This document shows, one piece after another, positions 1 through 7,272 of a stretch of 30,523 nucleotides of DNA. The first letter of the stretch is position 1, and every line of letters starts with the position of its first letter. Origin of the DNA: Ignavibacteria bacterium UBA7675 (lineage in GTDB: Bacteria; Bacteroidota; Ignavibacteria; Kapaibacteriales; UB7675); NCBI GenBank assembly GCA_002483085.1, contig DLHF01000064.1:1-30523 (forward strand). The letters are read 5' to 3'. The translations under genes and the position numbers were made by a program. The notes under the pieces are model-generated. The model did not search any database, was not told where the DNA came from, and saw nothing but the letters and a program-made list of their open reading frames with translations.

Positions 1-234
1 CTAATTTCCGGGAGTATTATATTCTGAGATTTTCGAACATTTTTTATCGATGTCAGTAATAATGACTAATTATTTGATAGCAGGTATTGATAGGTGAAAA
101 GTTTTTAATGATACCTGAAAGAACGAAGAACACAAGAAGCTTTTGGAAAAGGGTGCGAATGTAGGTTTAATTCGGAAGTCTATAGAACTGGCCTGAATCT
201 TACACGCTACAACAGAAATTAAAGAAGAACATAT
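1..234. other. AT-rich stretch without a gene
   Basis: No convincing gene is visible. The first 21 bases are the exact reverse complement of positions 30501-30521 at the other end of the window. A short open stretch around 135-200 on the plus strand is interrupted by stops and could not be assigned to a family. The stretch lies downstream of the minus-strand SecB-like gene and its terminator. Confidence 0.4.
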
Positions 235-238
235 AAAT

Positions 239-275
239 GAAAAAAAGAAACCCGCCCACTGGTATAAGGCGGGTT
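239..275 (-). terminator. Rho-independent terminator of the HicA-HicB-SecB operon
   Basis: A perfect 8-bp stem (AACCCGCC at 249-256 pairs with GGCGGGTT at 268-275) with an 11-nt loop is followed, reading the minus strand, by a T-rich run (complement of the A tract at 239-248). It lies about 15 nt past the stop codon of the SecB-like gene, so it marks the end of the operon. Confidence 0.85.
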
Positions 276-289
276 AGGGAGCTTAATAT

Positions 290-766
290 TTATGCTTTGA
301 CAAAAGGAATTGTAAGAGGAGGGATATCCATTCGCGACGACATATTATGTACAAGTTCACGAAAGAAAGGCCAGACAACAAATTCTAAACTGGTTTCTTG
401 ATAGATTTCCAAAAAATCTTCTGATATCTGGCTGGAACTGGTAAAAATCAACCTATAGTTGGCTTCAATTTCAACAAAACTCTTCTTATTTTTGTTATTT
501 CTGGCAACTAAAGAATAGGATTGGAAAACCTCGACAAATTCTTCTTTAATTGAGTGACTGTGTTTACCTTTAATATTCACCTTGATAGAAAGCTTACTGG
601 GATCAATATCATCTAAATTAATTATTGATCGACAACTGTGTAAAGCAATCCTATCCAATTGAAATCCTTCAAGAATTTCAGCATATTCAGCAGGAGTAAG
701 TTTTATTGTTCTTTTCTCACGTTTTTCCATTTCACATAGCTCTTCGATAAGGTTGGACAGGCTCAA
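290..766 (-). CDS. SecB-like chaperone of a toxin-antitoxin-chaperone module
   Basis: The 158-residue product resembles the SecB-like proteins that accompany toxin-antitoxin pairs. SecB is a cytosolic chaperone that holds proteins unfolded for export. The TAC versions instead bind and protect an antitoxin. What is seen: an N-terminal segment with KLTPAEYAEILEGFQLDRI leading into beta strands, and a C-terminal hallmark around residues 130-155 (WPFFRELVHNM, then a PPLTIPFV ending) matching the SecB helix and its PPL motif. The gene is last in a minus-strand operon. It overlaps the HicB-like gene by 35 nt if this start is used. A second ATG at 730, one base after the HicB stop, would give 146 residues and keeps the whole SecB domain. 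Neither start has a clear Shine-Dalgarno. Family assignment is from recognised motifs and context, not a database search. Confidence 0.75.
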   Translation of the reverse strand: MSLSNLIEELCEMEKREKRTIKLTPAEYAEILEGFQLDRIALHSCRSIINLDDIDPSKLSIKVNIKGKHSHSIKEEFVEVFQSYSLVARNNKNKKSFVEIEANYRLIFTSSSQISEDFLEIYQETSLEFVVWPFFRELVHNMSSRMDIPPLTIPFVKA

Positions 767-1253
767 TTTTATCAGATGGCTTCTCTCTTTTTGCTACATA
801 AAATTTAGGCTCAGAAAATTCGAGAACTCTACCAATCTGCAATACTTTATTATTAACTAGCTCCTCAATACTACCTGCAACAACAGCAGTACTCAGCAAG
901 GTAGTTACATATTGGTTCAAGCTACATTCGTTTTTCTTTGCCTGTTTACTCAGAAGCGCATGCAAGGCTTTAGGTACTCTTACAACAAATCTTCCACTAT
1001 ACTGTTCTTCAACTTCAATTTCGGGTTCAGGAATAGGAATACCTCGTTTGAGATAATCTGCAAACAAATCGCTTTTGACTGCTTCTAAGTTATCAAGTGA
1101 TTCCTCGACAGTATCACCATCGCCAACAAAAGCAAATCGACCAAGTTGAGGAATTTCGGCACAATAGCCACCGCCCTCGTCTTCAGGAATTTTTCTTATT
1201 TCAATTGGGTAATTCAAATTCGTATAATACTTCAAATCTCTTTTCATAGTCAT
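732..1253 (-). CDS. hicB: HicB-like antitoxin with C-terminal extension
   Basis: The 173-residue protein has the HicB layout. Residues about 14-75 form the partial RNase H-like fold that blocks HicA (YPIEIRKIPEDEGGGYCAEIP, then a G-D-T-x-E-E-S helix start). Residues about 85-123 look like a ribbon-helix-helix or related DNA-binding domain (SGRFVVRVPKALHALLSKQA, then SLNQYV). About 50 further residues follow, which ordinary HicB proteins usually lack; they end in PVQPYRRAM. In known TAC systems a C-terminal extension of this size on the antitoxin (the chaperone addiction region) is what SecB-like chaperones bind, so the tail here is a candidate for that role (inference). Start ATG at 1253 overlaps the HicA stop in an ATGA, suggesting translational coupling. 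The DNA-binding domain implies autoregulation of the operon. Confidence 0.85.
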   Translation of the reverse strand: MTMKRDLKYYTNLNYPIEIRKIPEDEGGGYCAEIPQLGRFAFVGDGDTVEESLDNLEAVKSDLFADYLKRGIPIPEPEIEVEEQYSGRFVVRVPKALHALLSKQAKKNECSLNQYVTTLLSTAVVAGSIEELVNNKVLQIGRVLEFSEPKFYVAKREKPSDKIEPVQPYRRAM

Positions 1254-1522
1254 TCCTCTTTTATTATCTCAATGGCAATAAGCAAGCGATCAATATAACG
1301 ACGTTTGATTTTTTGACCGTGATGCACAGGAATGCAAAATTCTCCTGCTGGTGCAAAGCTTGGATGCTCCGCTAATTTAGGATGCCAGACAACAAGATGG
1401 GAACCTTTACCAGTACGATACATTTCTGGGAAAAAATGATCTAATACAGAATAAAGGTCATTAATAGGTATCGGCTGCCTTCCATTTCGCCAACTCTCCA
1501 GACGTTTCTCAATTTTTGACAT
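1250..1522 (-). CDS. hicA: HicA-like mRNA interferase toxin
   Basis: The 90-residue product beginning MSKIEKRLESW is HicA-like. HicA is a small ribosome-independent RNase with a double-stranded RNA-binding-like fold and one catalytic histidine. Visible here: the GSH motif (GKGSHLVVWHP), whose His is the likely catalytic residue, and the C-terminal IPVHHGQKIKRRYIDRLL strand-helix typical of HicA. The reading frame is open upstream to 1594, but the added 24 residues are not HicA-like and a 6-bp inverted repeat lies directly before the ATG at 1522, so that start is preferred. A weak AGGTAG occurs about 8 nt upstream. It is first in the operon and overlaps the HicB-like gene by 4 nt. It is slightly longer than the 60-80 residues usual for HicA because of an insert around HPSFAPAGEF. 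Confidence 0.8.
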   Translation of the reverse strand: MSKIEKRLESWRNGRQPIPINDLYSVLDHFFPEMYRTGKGSHLVVWHPKLAEHPSFAPAGEFCIPVHHGQKIKRRYIDRLLIAIEIIKEE

Positions 1523-1529
1523 TGCAAAT

Positions 1530-1545
1530 ATACTACCTATAGTAT
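1530..1545 (-). promoter_or_regulatory. Candidate operator: inverted repeat before hicA
   Basis: ATACTA and TAGTAT form a perfect 6-bp inverted repeat with a 4-nt spacer, ending 7 nt before the proposed hicA start. HicB antitoxins commonly bind inverted repeats at their own promoter, so this is a reasonable autoregulatory site. Its function is inferred only from position and symmetry. Confidence 0.4.
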
Positions 1546-1595
1546 CACTTTGGCAAATAAGTTCCCAAATGGGCCTGATAGTATTTAAAAGCAAG

Positions 1596-1936
1596 CGAAA
1601 TCTGTAACAATGGGAGTTGCCAGTATTTTTATAGATCGTATGCTTAAGTAGCGTGAGTTCTTGAATGGAGAAGTATCACAATTTTGAGATCTACTGAGGT
1701 GGCTGATTGATAGAAAGGCGAAATACTAATTCGTGAAGGCCCCTTCAAAATACAGAAAGCTATTATCATTTTACCGGAAATTCCCTGAAGTAGCGGCTCT
1801 TAGAAAAGACAATGGGAAATGTCAGTAGTTTGTCAGTAATTCTTTTGCATTTCTTATTTTTCGGCGGCGAAATTCTGCAAATTTTCGGGGTTTCCATTCT
1901 AATGCAATTATTTCTTATATAGCCGTTTTAAAGCTG
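1596..1936. other. AT-rich intergenic stretch between toxin operon and tRNA-Pro
   Basis: No gene could be supported. The stretch contains TGTCAGTAGT (1820-1829) and TGTCAGTAAT (1831-1840) as a close direct repeat. Base composition is clearly more AT-rich than the region from the tRNA onward, in keeping with an acquired segment beside a tRNA 3' end. No integrase gene or copy of the tRNA 3' end was seen. Confidence 0.4.
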
Positions 1937-1970
1937 AAAAGCCCTGAAATCTATAGATTCCAAGGCTTTT
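1937..1970. terminator. Hairpin terminator downstream of tRNA-Pro
   Basis: AAAAGCC (1937-1943) pairs with GGCTTTT (1964-1970), and an internal AATCTATAGATT (1948-1959) extends the hairpin. It lies just past the 3' end of the minus-strand tRNA, so it probably ends that transcript. The T run is stronger on the plus strand (six T) than on the minus strand (four T), so it could act in both directions. Confidence 0.55.
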
Positions 1971-1975
1971 TTCTG

Positions 1976-2050
1976 TCGGGGTGGTGTGATTCGAACACAC
2001 GGCCTCCTGCTCCCAAAGCAGGCGCGCTAACCGGGCTGCGCCACACCCCG
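1976..2050 (-). tRNA. tRNA-Pro (anticodon UGG)
   Basis: All four arms are present on the minus strand. The acceptor CGGGGTG pairs with CACCCCG, the D stem is GCGC/GCGC, the anticodon stem CCTGC/GCAGG encloses loop TTTGGGA with anticodon TGG, and the T stem GTGTG/CACAC encloses TTCGAAT. The discriminator base is A and the 3' CCA is not encoded. The UGG anticodon reads proline codons CCA and, by wobble, others. The 3' end faces the AT-rich toxin-antitoxin block, which is the usual side for integrated elements. Confidence 0.96.
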
Positions 2051-2227
2051 AAGGGCTCGCAATATACGCATTTCTTCGTGGATGTAAAACCGGAATTATC
2101 CGATATGGTGAATCACAGGCAAAAAATTTCCGGGAAACCGCCTTCCGCCTTTCTTTTCGGGTAAGTTGTTGTTACATTGTGTGTTATACCAAATACATCT
2201 CTACATATACGAATTATTTCTATCGCT

Positions 2228-3424
2228 ATGTCGTCAGTCCGCGTTTTTCAGGAGCAGCTTCTCGCTATTATCAAGCAGGGTTTTGGCCCGTCCATGCCCG
2301 ATGCTCTGCAAACCGCTTTTATGGATATCCCTCGCCATCACTTCGTGCAACGGTACAGATTGGCTCATAGCGCGCACTGGCACGACGTGCACAACGACAA
2401 TCTAGAACAGCATCTGGCTGCCTTGTATCAGGATCGTCCCGTTATTCTCGACGGTGAGGATAATAATGTCCGCTCGACAATATCGCAGCCCGGCCTTGTA
2501 ATGAAAATGCTCAATATGCTCCGGGTCGAACCCGGACACCGCATAGTAGAAATAGGTACGGCAAGCGGCTGGAATGCAGCCTTGCTCGGCAGATTGGCCG
2601 GTAATGAAGGGCGTGTTTTTACTGTAGAAATTATTCCAGAGCTCGCTCTTCGCGCGCGCAATGCCATCGCAGCTATAGGCATAGACAATGTCACGGTTGT
2701 GGAAGGCGATGGTGGACTTGGCTGCGCTCTGGGTGCCCCCTACGACCGTGTGATCTTTACCGTGGGAGCTTATGATATACCAAAGATATTTTACTCGCAG
2801 GTGGCCGAAGGCGGGCTGCTACTTATGGTGCTCAAGCACAGAGGCGGAGGCGATACGCTGCACGTCTTCAGAAAACAAGACTCCTGTTTCGAGTCCATCG
2901 AAAGCCTGCCGTGTGGCTTCGTACCGCTCACAGGCGAATACCGAATGCCGGAAATGGACCCGATAACTCTGGAAGAAATTCCCTACTGGAAATTGATTAA
3001 AGACAATATTGTAGAACGGCGCCCATTCTGGTGGGGTGGACAAAAGGGAAGTGGTCCACACTTCTTCACCTGGAAAACTATGGGGTTTCGCGCTCTTCTC
3101 AGTATTGTGATGCCAGATAAGTACGAGGTTTTTGCCGTTGGTGATAAGCTCAATCCCGCCGATATGTACTTTGGCCTGTGCGACAGCAAAGCACAATCGG
3201 TAGTCGTAATAGGCAATGATACACTGACGACTTACGGTTCTCACGCTGCCGGCACTATGCTCCGCACAGCAATTGCACAATGGGTAGCACTCGGCATGCC
3301 CGGCGGCGCCAACTTTGAGCTGAGTGCCTTTCCCGTCGAAGAACATATAACGCCCGGTGAGCAGCAGTGGCTTACACGGCGCAGAGACACACAATATCTG
3401 TGGCAACTTCAGACTTTGGAGTAG
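2228..3424 (+). CDS. PCMT-family (protein-L-isoaspartate O-methyltransferase-like) methyltransferase
   Basis: The 398-residue product has a central SAM-dependent methyltransferase domain of the protein-L-isoaspartate methyltransferase type. SAM-binding motif I is seen as IVEIGTASGWNAALLG, followed by an acidic strand end (VFTVEIIPELA), with an N-terminal helix containing ISQPGLVMKML where PCMTs bind substrate. About 190 residues follow the methyltransferase fold, far longer than the roughly 210-residue housekeeping Pcm. Such C-terminal extensions occur in PCMT relatives that act on peptides or RiPP precursors, but no precursor peptide was recognised nearby, so the substrate is unknown. The frame is open to a TTG at 2177; the ATG at 2228 begins the more protein-like sequence. 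A PIG-L deacetylase gene follows 75 nt downstream on the same strand. Confidence 0.75.
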   Translation: MSSVRVFQEQLLAIIKQGFGPSMPDALQTAFMDIPRHHFVQRYRLAHSAHWHDVHNDNLEQHLAALYQDRPVILDGEDNNVRSTISQPGLVMKMLNMLRVEPGHRIVEIGTASGWNAALLGRLAGNEGRVFTVEIIPELALRARNAIAAIGIDNVTVVEGDGGLGCALGAPYDRVIFTVGAYDIPKIFYSQVAEGGLLLMVLKHRGGGDTLHVFRKQDSCFESIESLPCGFVPLTGEYRMPEMDPITLEEIPYWKLIKDNIVERRPFWWGGQKGSGPHFFTWKTMGFRALLSIVMPDKYEVFAVGDKLNPADMYFGLCDSKAQSVVVIGNDTLTTYGSHAAGTMLRTAIAQWVALGMPGGANFELSAFPVEEHITPGEQQWLTRRRDTQYLWQLQTLE

Positions 3425-3499
3425 TACGGACCCGCCGTCAAATGTGCACAATGCTCGGCTCTGTACCCAGAATTTTTTCTTCTTCTATACATCAGTAAA

Positions 3500-4222
3500 A
3501 TGACCATACTTTATATCTTTCCGCATCCAGACGATGAATCCTTTGGCCCCGCAGCGGCCATACACGCCCAGTTGAAACAAGGACATCAGGTGTATTTGTA
3601 CACGCTTACTCGCGGCGGAGCTTCGAGGCAACGCTTTAAGTACAACTATACGGTGGAGCAAATGGGCGAAGTGCGGTACAAGGAAATGCTCGATGTAGAG
3701 CGCTCGCTCGGGCTTACAGGAATGAGAGTAGACGACTTCCCAGACAGCGGACTGAAGCATATGGACCCGCGCGACATTGAGCGGGCATTGGAACAGCATA
3801 TCGACGCAGTGCGGCCCGACATCATCGTGTCCTATCCCGTCCACGGTATCAGCGGCTTCCACGATCACCTGATTATTCACGGTATTATCAAGCGCGTGTA
3901 TCTCGATATGAAGGACAAGGGCGCCTCCTACTTACGCAGGCTAGCATTCTTTACCCTGCCAGATTCTGGCAAGCCAACCTTCAATGAAAGCGAGAACTTC
4001 TGGCGCTTGAGGCAGTCCGAACCCGATGAAATCGACTGTATCGTGCACCTCACCGACGAGGATGTCGATGCACTACGAGCCGCTTTGGATTGCTACGTAA
4101 CGTACCAGGAAACCATTAAGCAGGCAGATGTACCCGGCCACATAGATGGCAAAGCACACTTTGAGATATTTGGCGAGTCGTTCAGCCCGCCACTTTCCAA
4201 CCTCACAGACAACTTGCTGTAG
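3500..4222 (+). CDS. PIG-L/LmbE family N-acetylglucosamine-type deacetylase
   Basis: The 240-residue protein belongs to the zinc-dependent PIG-L deacetylase family, which removes acetyl groups from N-acetylglucosaminyl conjugates (for example MshB, BshB and LmbE). It begins with the diagnostic HPDDE motif (FPHPDDESFGPAAAI, residues about 8-22), where His and Asp bind zinc and the next Asp is the general base. The third zinc ligand is in GFHDHLIIH near residue 122. Length is normal for the family. The exact substrate cannot be read from sequence. It could be a bacillithiol-type or glycolipid deacetylase, though no partner glycosyltransferase is adjacent. It sits 75 nt after the PCMT-like gene and may share its transcript. 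No Shine-Dalgarno is visible before the ATG. Confidence 0.85.
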   Translation: MTILYIFPHPDDESFGPAAAIHAQLKQGHQVYLYTLTRGGASRQRFKYNYTVEQMGEVRYKEMLDVERSLGLTGMRVDDFPDSGLKHMDPRDIERALEQHIDAVRPDIIVSYPVHGISGFHDHLIIHGIIKRVYLDMKDKGASYLRRLAFFTLPDSGKPTFNESENFWRLRQSEPDEIDCIVHLTDEDVDALRAALDCYVTYQETIKQADVPGHIDGKAHFEIFGESFSPPLSNLTDNLL

Positions 4223-4283
4223 CATACACATCGGCGTTTTCTGATGTGCTGAAGCATGTGCAGGCCGATATGGGCAGTAGAGT

Positions 4284-4585
4284 TGCGCTTCGGCCTCTGC
4301 CCCGGCACTTCGCCTCTGCACCGCGCGCATATCCGCCGCGTGGCGCCCGGCCCGGCACCGCGCATGGTACTTGCGCGATACACCACCGAAAATACCCGGC
4401 CATCGCGCCGATAACGGATTCTCTATAGATATCCCATATTTTTTGCACAGCGCCGCACCATATCCCCACCGGCGGCTTGCCTTCGCACAGCCAAGAAGCG
4501 GCTCGTGCGACCGGTGACAGCGACGCGGCGTAGGGGCGTCGCTTGAGGCGCCTCTACGCCGCCCCATACAGAGAAGCCCGTGCCA
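4284..4585 (-). repeat. Intergenic repeat, copy A (reverse orientation, full length)
   Basis: This 377-nt gap has no gene but carries a repeat shared with other gaps. Its right-end block (GCGCTTCGGCCTCTGC near 4289, then CCTCTGCACCGCG) matches the block at 14219-14280. Its core (TGCGACCGGTGACAGCGAC at 4506-4524) is the reverse complement of the core at 19720-19738. Its left end (GCCCGTGCCA at 4576-4585) matches GGCACGGGC in the other copies. It holds an additional 14-bp hairpin at 4525-4562. It lies just past the stop codon of the P-type ATPase gene. Confidence 0.65.
4525..4562. repeat. GC-rich 14-bp hairpin inside repeat copy A
   Basis: Bases 4525-4538 pair with 4549-4562, with one G-T wobble, around a 10-nt loop TCGCTTGAGG. 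The loop shares CGCTTGAG with the REP-like palindrome at 29851-29872. It has no T run and so is not a standard terminator, though it could protect the 3' end of the ATPase mRNA. Confidence 0.6.
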
Positions 4586-4599
4586 GAACGCCTACCGCT

Positions 4600-7260
4600 T
4601 CACCAGATTACTTTCAGCCGTTTGAGTGCCTGGTTGACAAGCGCGGGAGCAAGGCTGCCCGCGAGCACGATATACCAATACTCGAATACCTCTGTAGTAA
4701 GCGACAGCGCCGAACGCACAGGAGCAAAAGCAAATGCTCCAGCCAGAATAAGCAAGCAGAGTGCAAGAGCCAGCCATACAAAGCGGTTCCTTACAACATC
4801 ACTTACAAGAAAGGACTGATGCGACGGCGCGATATTAAACACATGCCCGAGCTGCGCAATAGTAATCGACAAGAACGCGATATTATTCGATACGGCAGGA
4901 TCGAGCTGTAGCCATGAATTGCAATAGAAAATAACACCTATACCCGAGAGCGTCATCACCGTGCCGTACACCATAATTGCGATCCAGAGCCTCTTGGAAA
5001 TAAGAGCTTCTTTCGGATTTCTCGGCTGCTGCTTCATAATGCCAGGGTCGCCCACACCAACACCGAGCGCAAGAGCTGGGAACACATCAGTAACAAGATT
5101 GAGAAATAGAATCTGCAAGGGCAGCAGTGGAAGAGGAAGCCCGGCAAATGCAGCTCCGGCGACAATGAAGATTTCGCTGATATTACACGAGAGAAGATAG
5201 ATAACGAACCTGCGGATATTATCGAAAATAATTCGTCCTTGCCGCACAGCCTCTACAATAGAAGAGAACGCATCGTCTTCCAGCACCATTGTGGCAGCTT
5301 CGCGGGCAATCTGCGTACCGTGCTTGCCCATCGCAATACCGATATCCGCTTTACGCAAAGCCGGTGCGTCGTTTACGCCGTCGCCTGTCATGGCTACAAC
5401 ATCGCCGTTGTCCTGAAAAAGACTGATAAGGTCGAGTTTCTGTCGTGGTGTCACCCGTGCAAAGACACGGGTGCGCAGCAATTCTTTTCGTTCTGTTGCG
5501 CTCATAGCATCCACGGTTTCTATGGTCTCTCCCCGTATGACCAACTCGCCGTGCTGGTCGTCTATCAGATGCACTTTTGCGGCAATGGATTTGGCTGTTG
5601 CCGGATGATCGCCCGTTACCATCACAACCCTGATGCCAGCCTGTGCACATTCTTGCAGGGCGGCGTTTACATCTGGGCGCGGTGGGTCGAGAAACCCCAC
5701 AAGACCGAGAAAGACGAGATCGCCAAACTTTGCATTCGACGCACCCAGCTTATCGGCGAAGGCCAGCACGCGCAAGCCATCAGCAGAGAGTTCCTCGGCC
5801 AGTTGCAGCCATGTTGTTTTGTCGTCGTCTGCCAGTGTACGACCATCGCCGTCGAGTATCGACGTGCAGCGCAGCAGCATGGCCTCCGGCGCCCCTTTTG
5901 CCGCTGTACGCTGCTCTCCCTGTCGTTCGTGCAGCGTGGCCATAATTTTGGTATCGGAGTCGAAAGGCTCCTCCTCCACGCGCAGCCATTGCGCGGCGGC
6001 ATCCGCATACTCCTGGCCGATTGCAAAAGCAAATTGTAGAAGAGCTGTTTCTACCGGGTCGCCTGTTCCCCTGTCTTCATCGGGCACATAGCTCGCGTTG
6101 TTGCACAGCACCATTGCCTCGGTAAGGCGGCGGAATGCTTCGCTGGTTTTCGCAACAGCGCCTGTCATCGCCACCTTTCGACCTTCGCCGCTCCACTGCA
6201 CCTCGGCTGTTCCACTAGCCAAGGCAATAGAGCTCACAGTAAGCCGATTCTCCGTGAGTGTTCCCGTTTTGTCGGTGCAAATCACATTGGTACCGCCGAG
6301 AGTTTCCACCGACGCAAGACGCCTTACAATAACATCGCGCCGCGCCATGCGCATCATACCCCGGGCAAGCGCGATGGTAGCCACGATAGGCATTCCTTCG
6401 GGAATAGCTGCCACCGAAAGAGCAATTGCCGTTTCCACGATGAGCAAAAAATCATCGCCGCGAAGAAACCCTGCCACAACAATTGCCAACGCCAGCAAAA
6501 GAGCCAACCACACAAGCCTTTGGCCAAAAACATCGAGCTTTTCTTCTAATGGTGTTGCCTCCTGCCGAGCACTCTGCACGAGTTCGGAAATGGCACCGAG
6601 CTCTGTCTGCATACCCGTGCTTACTACTATGGCCACAGCGGTGCCACGCGTAATAGCTGTGCCTTTAAACAGCATATTCGTGCGCTCGGCCAGCGGTGCA
6701 GTTTCCGCAACAACATTGGTGCTTTTTGCCACTGGTACAGATTCACCTGTTAGCGTGGACTCATCGGCTTCAAGCCGGGCACTGGTAGCGATGCGCGCAT
6801 CGGCGGCGATAACATCACCAGCCTCTATCAGCAGAATATCGCCAGGCACAAGATCGTCGGAGAGTATTTCCTGCTGCATACCATTGCGCCGTACCCGCAC
6901 ACGCACACGGGCGAGTTTCCGCAGTGCGTCCATCGAACGCACGGCCTGAAATTCCATCAAGAAGCCAATAGCAGCGTTGAGAATAATGACAATAAGAACA
7001 GATAACCCCTCTACGATTTCACCAAATGAAAAGGCCGCCGTAGCAGCGGCGAGCAGCAGGTAAATCACGAGGCTGTTGAATTGCGACAAGAGAATACGCC
7101 ACAGGCTGGCAGGCCTGCGTTCCGTAAGTACATTTTTCCCAAATCGAGCCAGCCGCTCGTTTACATCGCCGTCCGTTAGCCCTGTGCCAACCTTCACCCC
7201 GAGGCACTCCGCCGCTGCATCCGCAGGAAGGTGGAACGCCTTGTCGATCTGTGTTATCAT
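4600..7260 (-). CDS. P-type cation-transporting ATPase (P2 type, probably calcium or related cation)
   Basis: The 886-residue protein is an intact P2-type ATPase that couples ATP hydrolysis to cation transport across the inner membrane. In order: an N-terminal cation-ATPase domain (residues 1-60), TM1-2, actuator domain with TGES at 171-174, TM3-4 with the ion-binding PEGMP at 287-291, phosphorylation site DKTGTLT with Asp330, nucleotide-binding domain, hinge TGDGVNDAP at 625-633, and C-terminal membrane helices with NISE at 693-696 and NLVTD at 721-725. The Asn and Asp in NLVTD and the Glu in PEGMP match calcium-site residues of P2A pumps, so Ca2+ (or Mn2+) export is most likely; this is inference. 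An AGGGTGAG about 8 nt before the ATG is one of the better Shine-Dalgarno-like sequences in the window. Confidence 0.9.
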   Translation of the reverse strand: MITQIDKAFHLPADAAAECLGVKVGTGLTDGDVNERLARFGKNVLTERRPASLWRILLSQFNSLVIYLLLAAATAAFSFGEIVEGLSVLIVIILNAAIGFLMEFQAVRSMDALRKLARVRVRVRRNGMQQEILSDDLVPGDILLIEAGDVIAADARIATSARLEADESTLTGESVPVAKSTNVVAETAPLAERTNMLFKGTAITRGTAVAIVVSTGMQTELGAISELVQSARQEATPLEEKLDVFGQRLVWLALLLALAIVVAGFLRGDDFLLIVETAIALSVAAIPEGMPIVATIALARGMMRMARRDVIVRRLASVETLGGTNVICTDKTGTLTENRLTVSSIALASGTAEVQWSGEGRKVAMTGAVAKTSEAFRRLTEAMVLCNNASYVPDEDRGTGDPVETALLQFAFAIGQEYADAAAQWLRVEEEPFDSDTKIMATLHERQGEQRTAAKGAPEAMLLRCTSILDGDGRTLADDDKTTWLQLAEELSADGLRVLAFADKLGASNAKFGDLVFLGLVGFLDPPRPDVNAALQECAQAGIRVVMVTGDHPATAKSIAAKVHLIDDQHGELVIRGETIETVDAMSATERKELLRTRVFARVTPRQKLDLISLFQDNGDVVAMTGDGVNDAPALRKADIGIAMGKHGTQIAREAATMVLEDDAFSSIVEAVRQGRIIFDNIRRFVIYLLSCNISEIFIVAGAAFAGLPLPLLPLQILFLNLVTDVFPALALGVGVGDPGIMKQQPRNPKEALISKRLWIAIMVYGTVMTLSGIGVIFYCNSWLQLDPAVSNNIAFLSITIAQLGHVFNIAPSHQSFLVSDVVRNRFVWLALALCLLILAGAFAFAPVRSALSLTTEVFEYWYIVLAGSLAPALVNQALKRLKVIW

Positions 7261-7272
7261 AAATGGCTCACC

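Noticed and set aside
135..234. Open stretch on the plus strand reading roughly LLEKGANVGLIRKSIELA, with some resemblance to the end of a tyrosine recombinase or an ankyrin repeat
   Set aside because: It is bounded by stops on both sides, lacks the Arg-His-Arg-Tyr catalytic pattern, and the resemblance covers too few residues.
51..1840. TGTCAGTAAT at 51-60 and again at 1831-1840, flanking the toxin operon like possible attachment repeats
   Set aside because: A 10-base match in about 2 kb of AT-rich DNA is expected by chance, and no integrase is present.
5239..6949. Long open frames on the plus strand opposite the P-type ATPase gene (266 and 283 codons)
   Set aside because: They are antisense to an intact, motif-complete P-type ATPase and have no protein-like motifs.
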